From contig JAGLNY010000306.1 in the NCBI GenBank assembly GCA_023139255.1, forward strand, positions 1-5,629: 5,629 bases of DNA. Reading direction: 5' to 3'. The notes below the pieces were generated by a model. The model ran no database searches and was not told where the DNA came from. It was given only the letters and a program-made list of their open reading frames with translations. Both the position numbers and the translations under genes were made by a program. Source of the DNA: Spirochaetales bacterium. Its GTDB lineage: Bacteria; Spirochaetota; Spirochaetia; JABMQR01. Shown here in pieces: positions 5,587 through 5,629 of the stretch (its first letter is position 1; every line of letters begins with the position of its first letter).

Positions 5587-5629
5587 GAAAAGTTTATTCC
5601 GCTTTCCTGTATTTATTCGGTGTAATCCC

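Overview
The window is a stretch of bacterial chromosome with three parts: a three-gene sugar-catabolic operon with a divergent regulator, a toxin-antitoxin remnant on the right, and a lone coiled-coil gene with unusual non-coding DNA on the left. The AT-leaning composition, strong AGGAGG-type ribosome sites and this type of AraC-linked sugar operon would suit a free-living spirochaete or a Firmicute-like anaerobe. No marker gene is present, so the placement is only a guess.

Left part (1-976): positions 61-117 hold eight copies of GTAA at almost perfect 7-base spacing. Positions 118-262 hold a chain of hairpins that, read on the minus strand, loosely resembles part of a group II intron. Next comes a 178-residue minus-strand gene resembling the DIP1984 family (280-816), with a perfect 12-base palindrome (844-855) just upstream of its start.

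Centre (977-4915): a minus-strand operon is transcribed from about 3801 down to 977. It encodes a Gfo/Idh/MocA NAD(P)-dependent oxidoreductase and then two metal-dependent TIM-barrel isomerase/epimerase-type enzymes. The genes overlap by 20 bases or lie 1 base apart, so they are almost certainly co-transcribed and translationally coupled. An AraC-family regulator is divergent from the operon. The 226-base gap between them holds two strong hairpins and a longer imperfect inverted repeat. The probable scheme is that a sugar or polyol is sensed by the AraC protein, oxidised to a keto-sugar by the dehydrogenase, and isomerised, epimerised or cleaved by the two barrels. All products look cytosolic, and no transporter lies in the window.

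Right part (4916-5629): an intact HicB antitoxin with a C-terminal ribbon-helix-helix is preceded by a hicA toxin gene. The hicA frame is complete except for one TGA at codon 22, where related HicA proteins have tryptophan. A near-ideal promoter (TTGACA, 17 bases, TACCAT) with two ATGG-NN-CCAY boxes lies immediately before hicA. The pair looks like a recently disarmed toxin-antitoxin system whose antitoxin and control region are still preserved.
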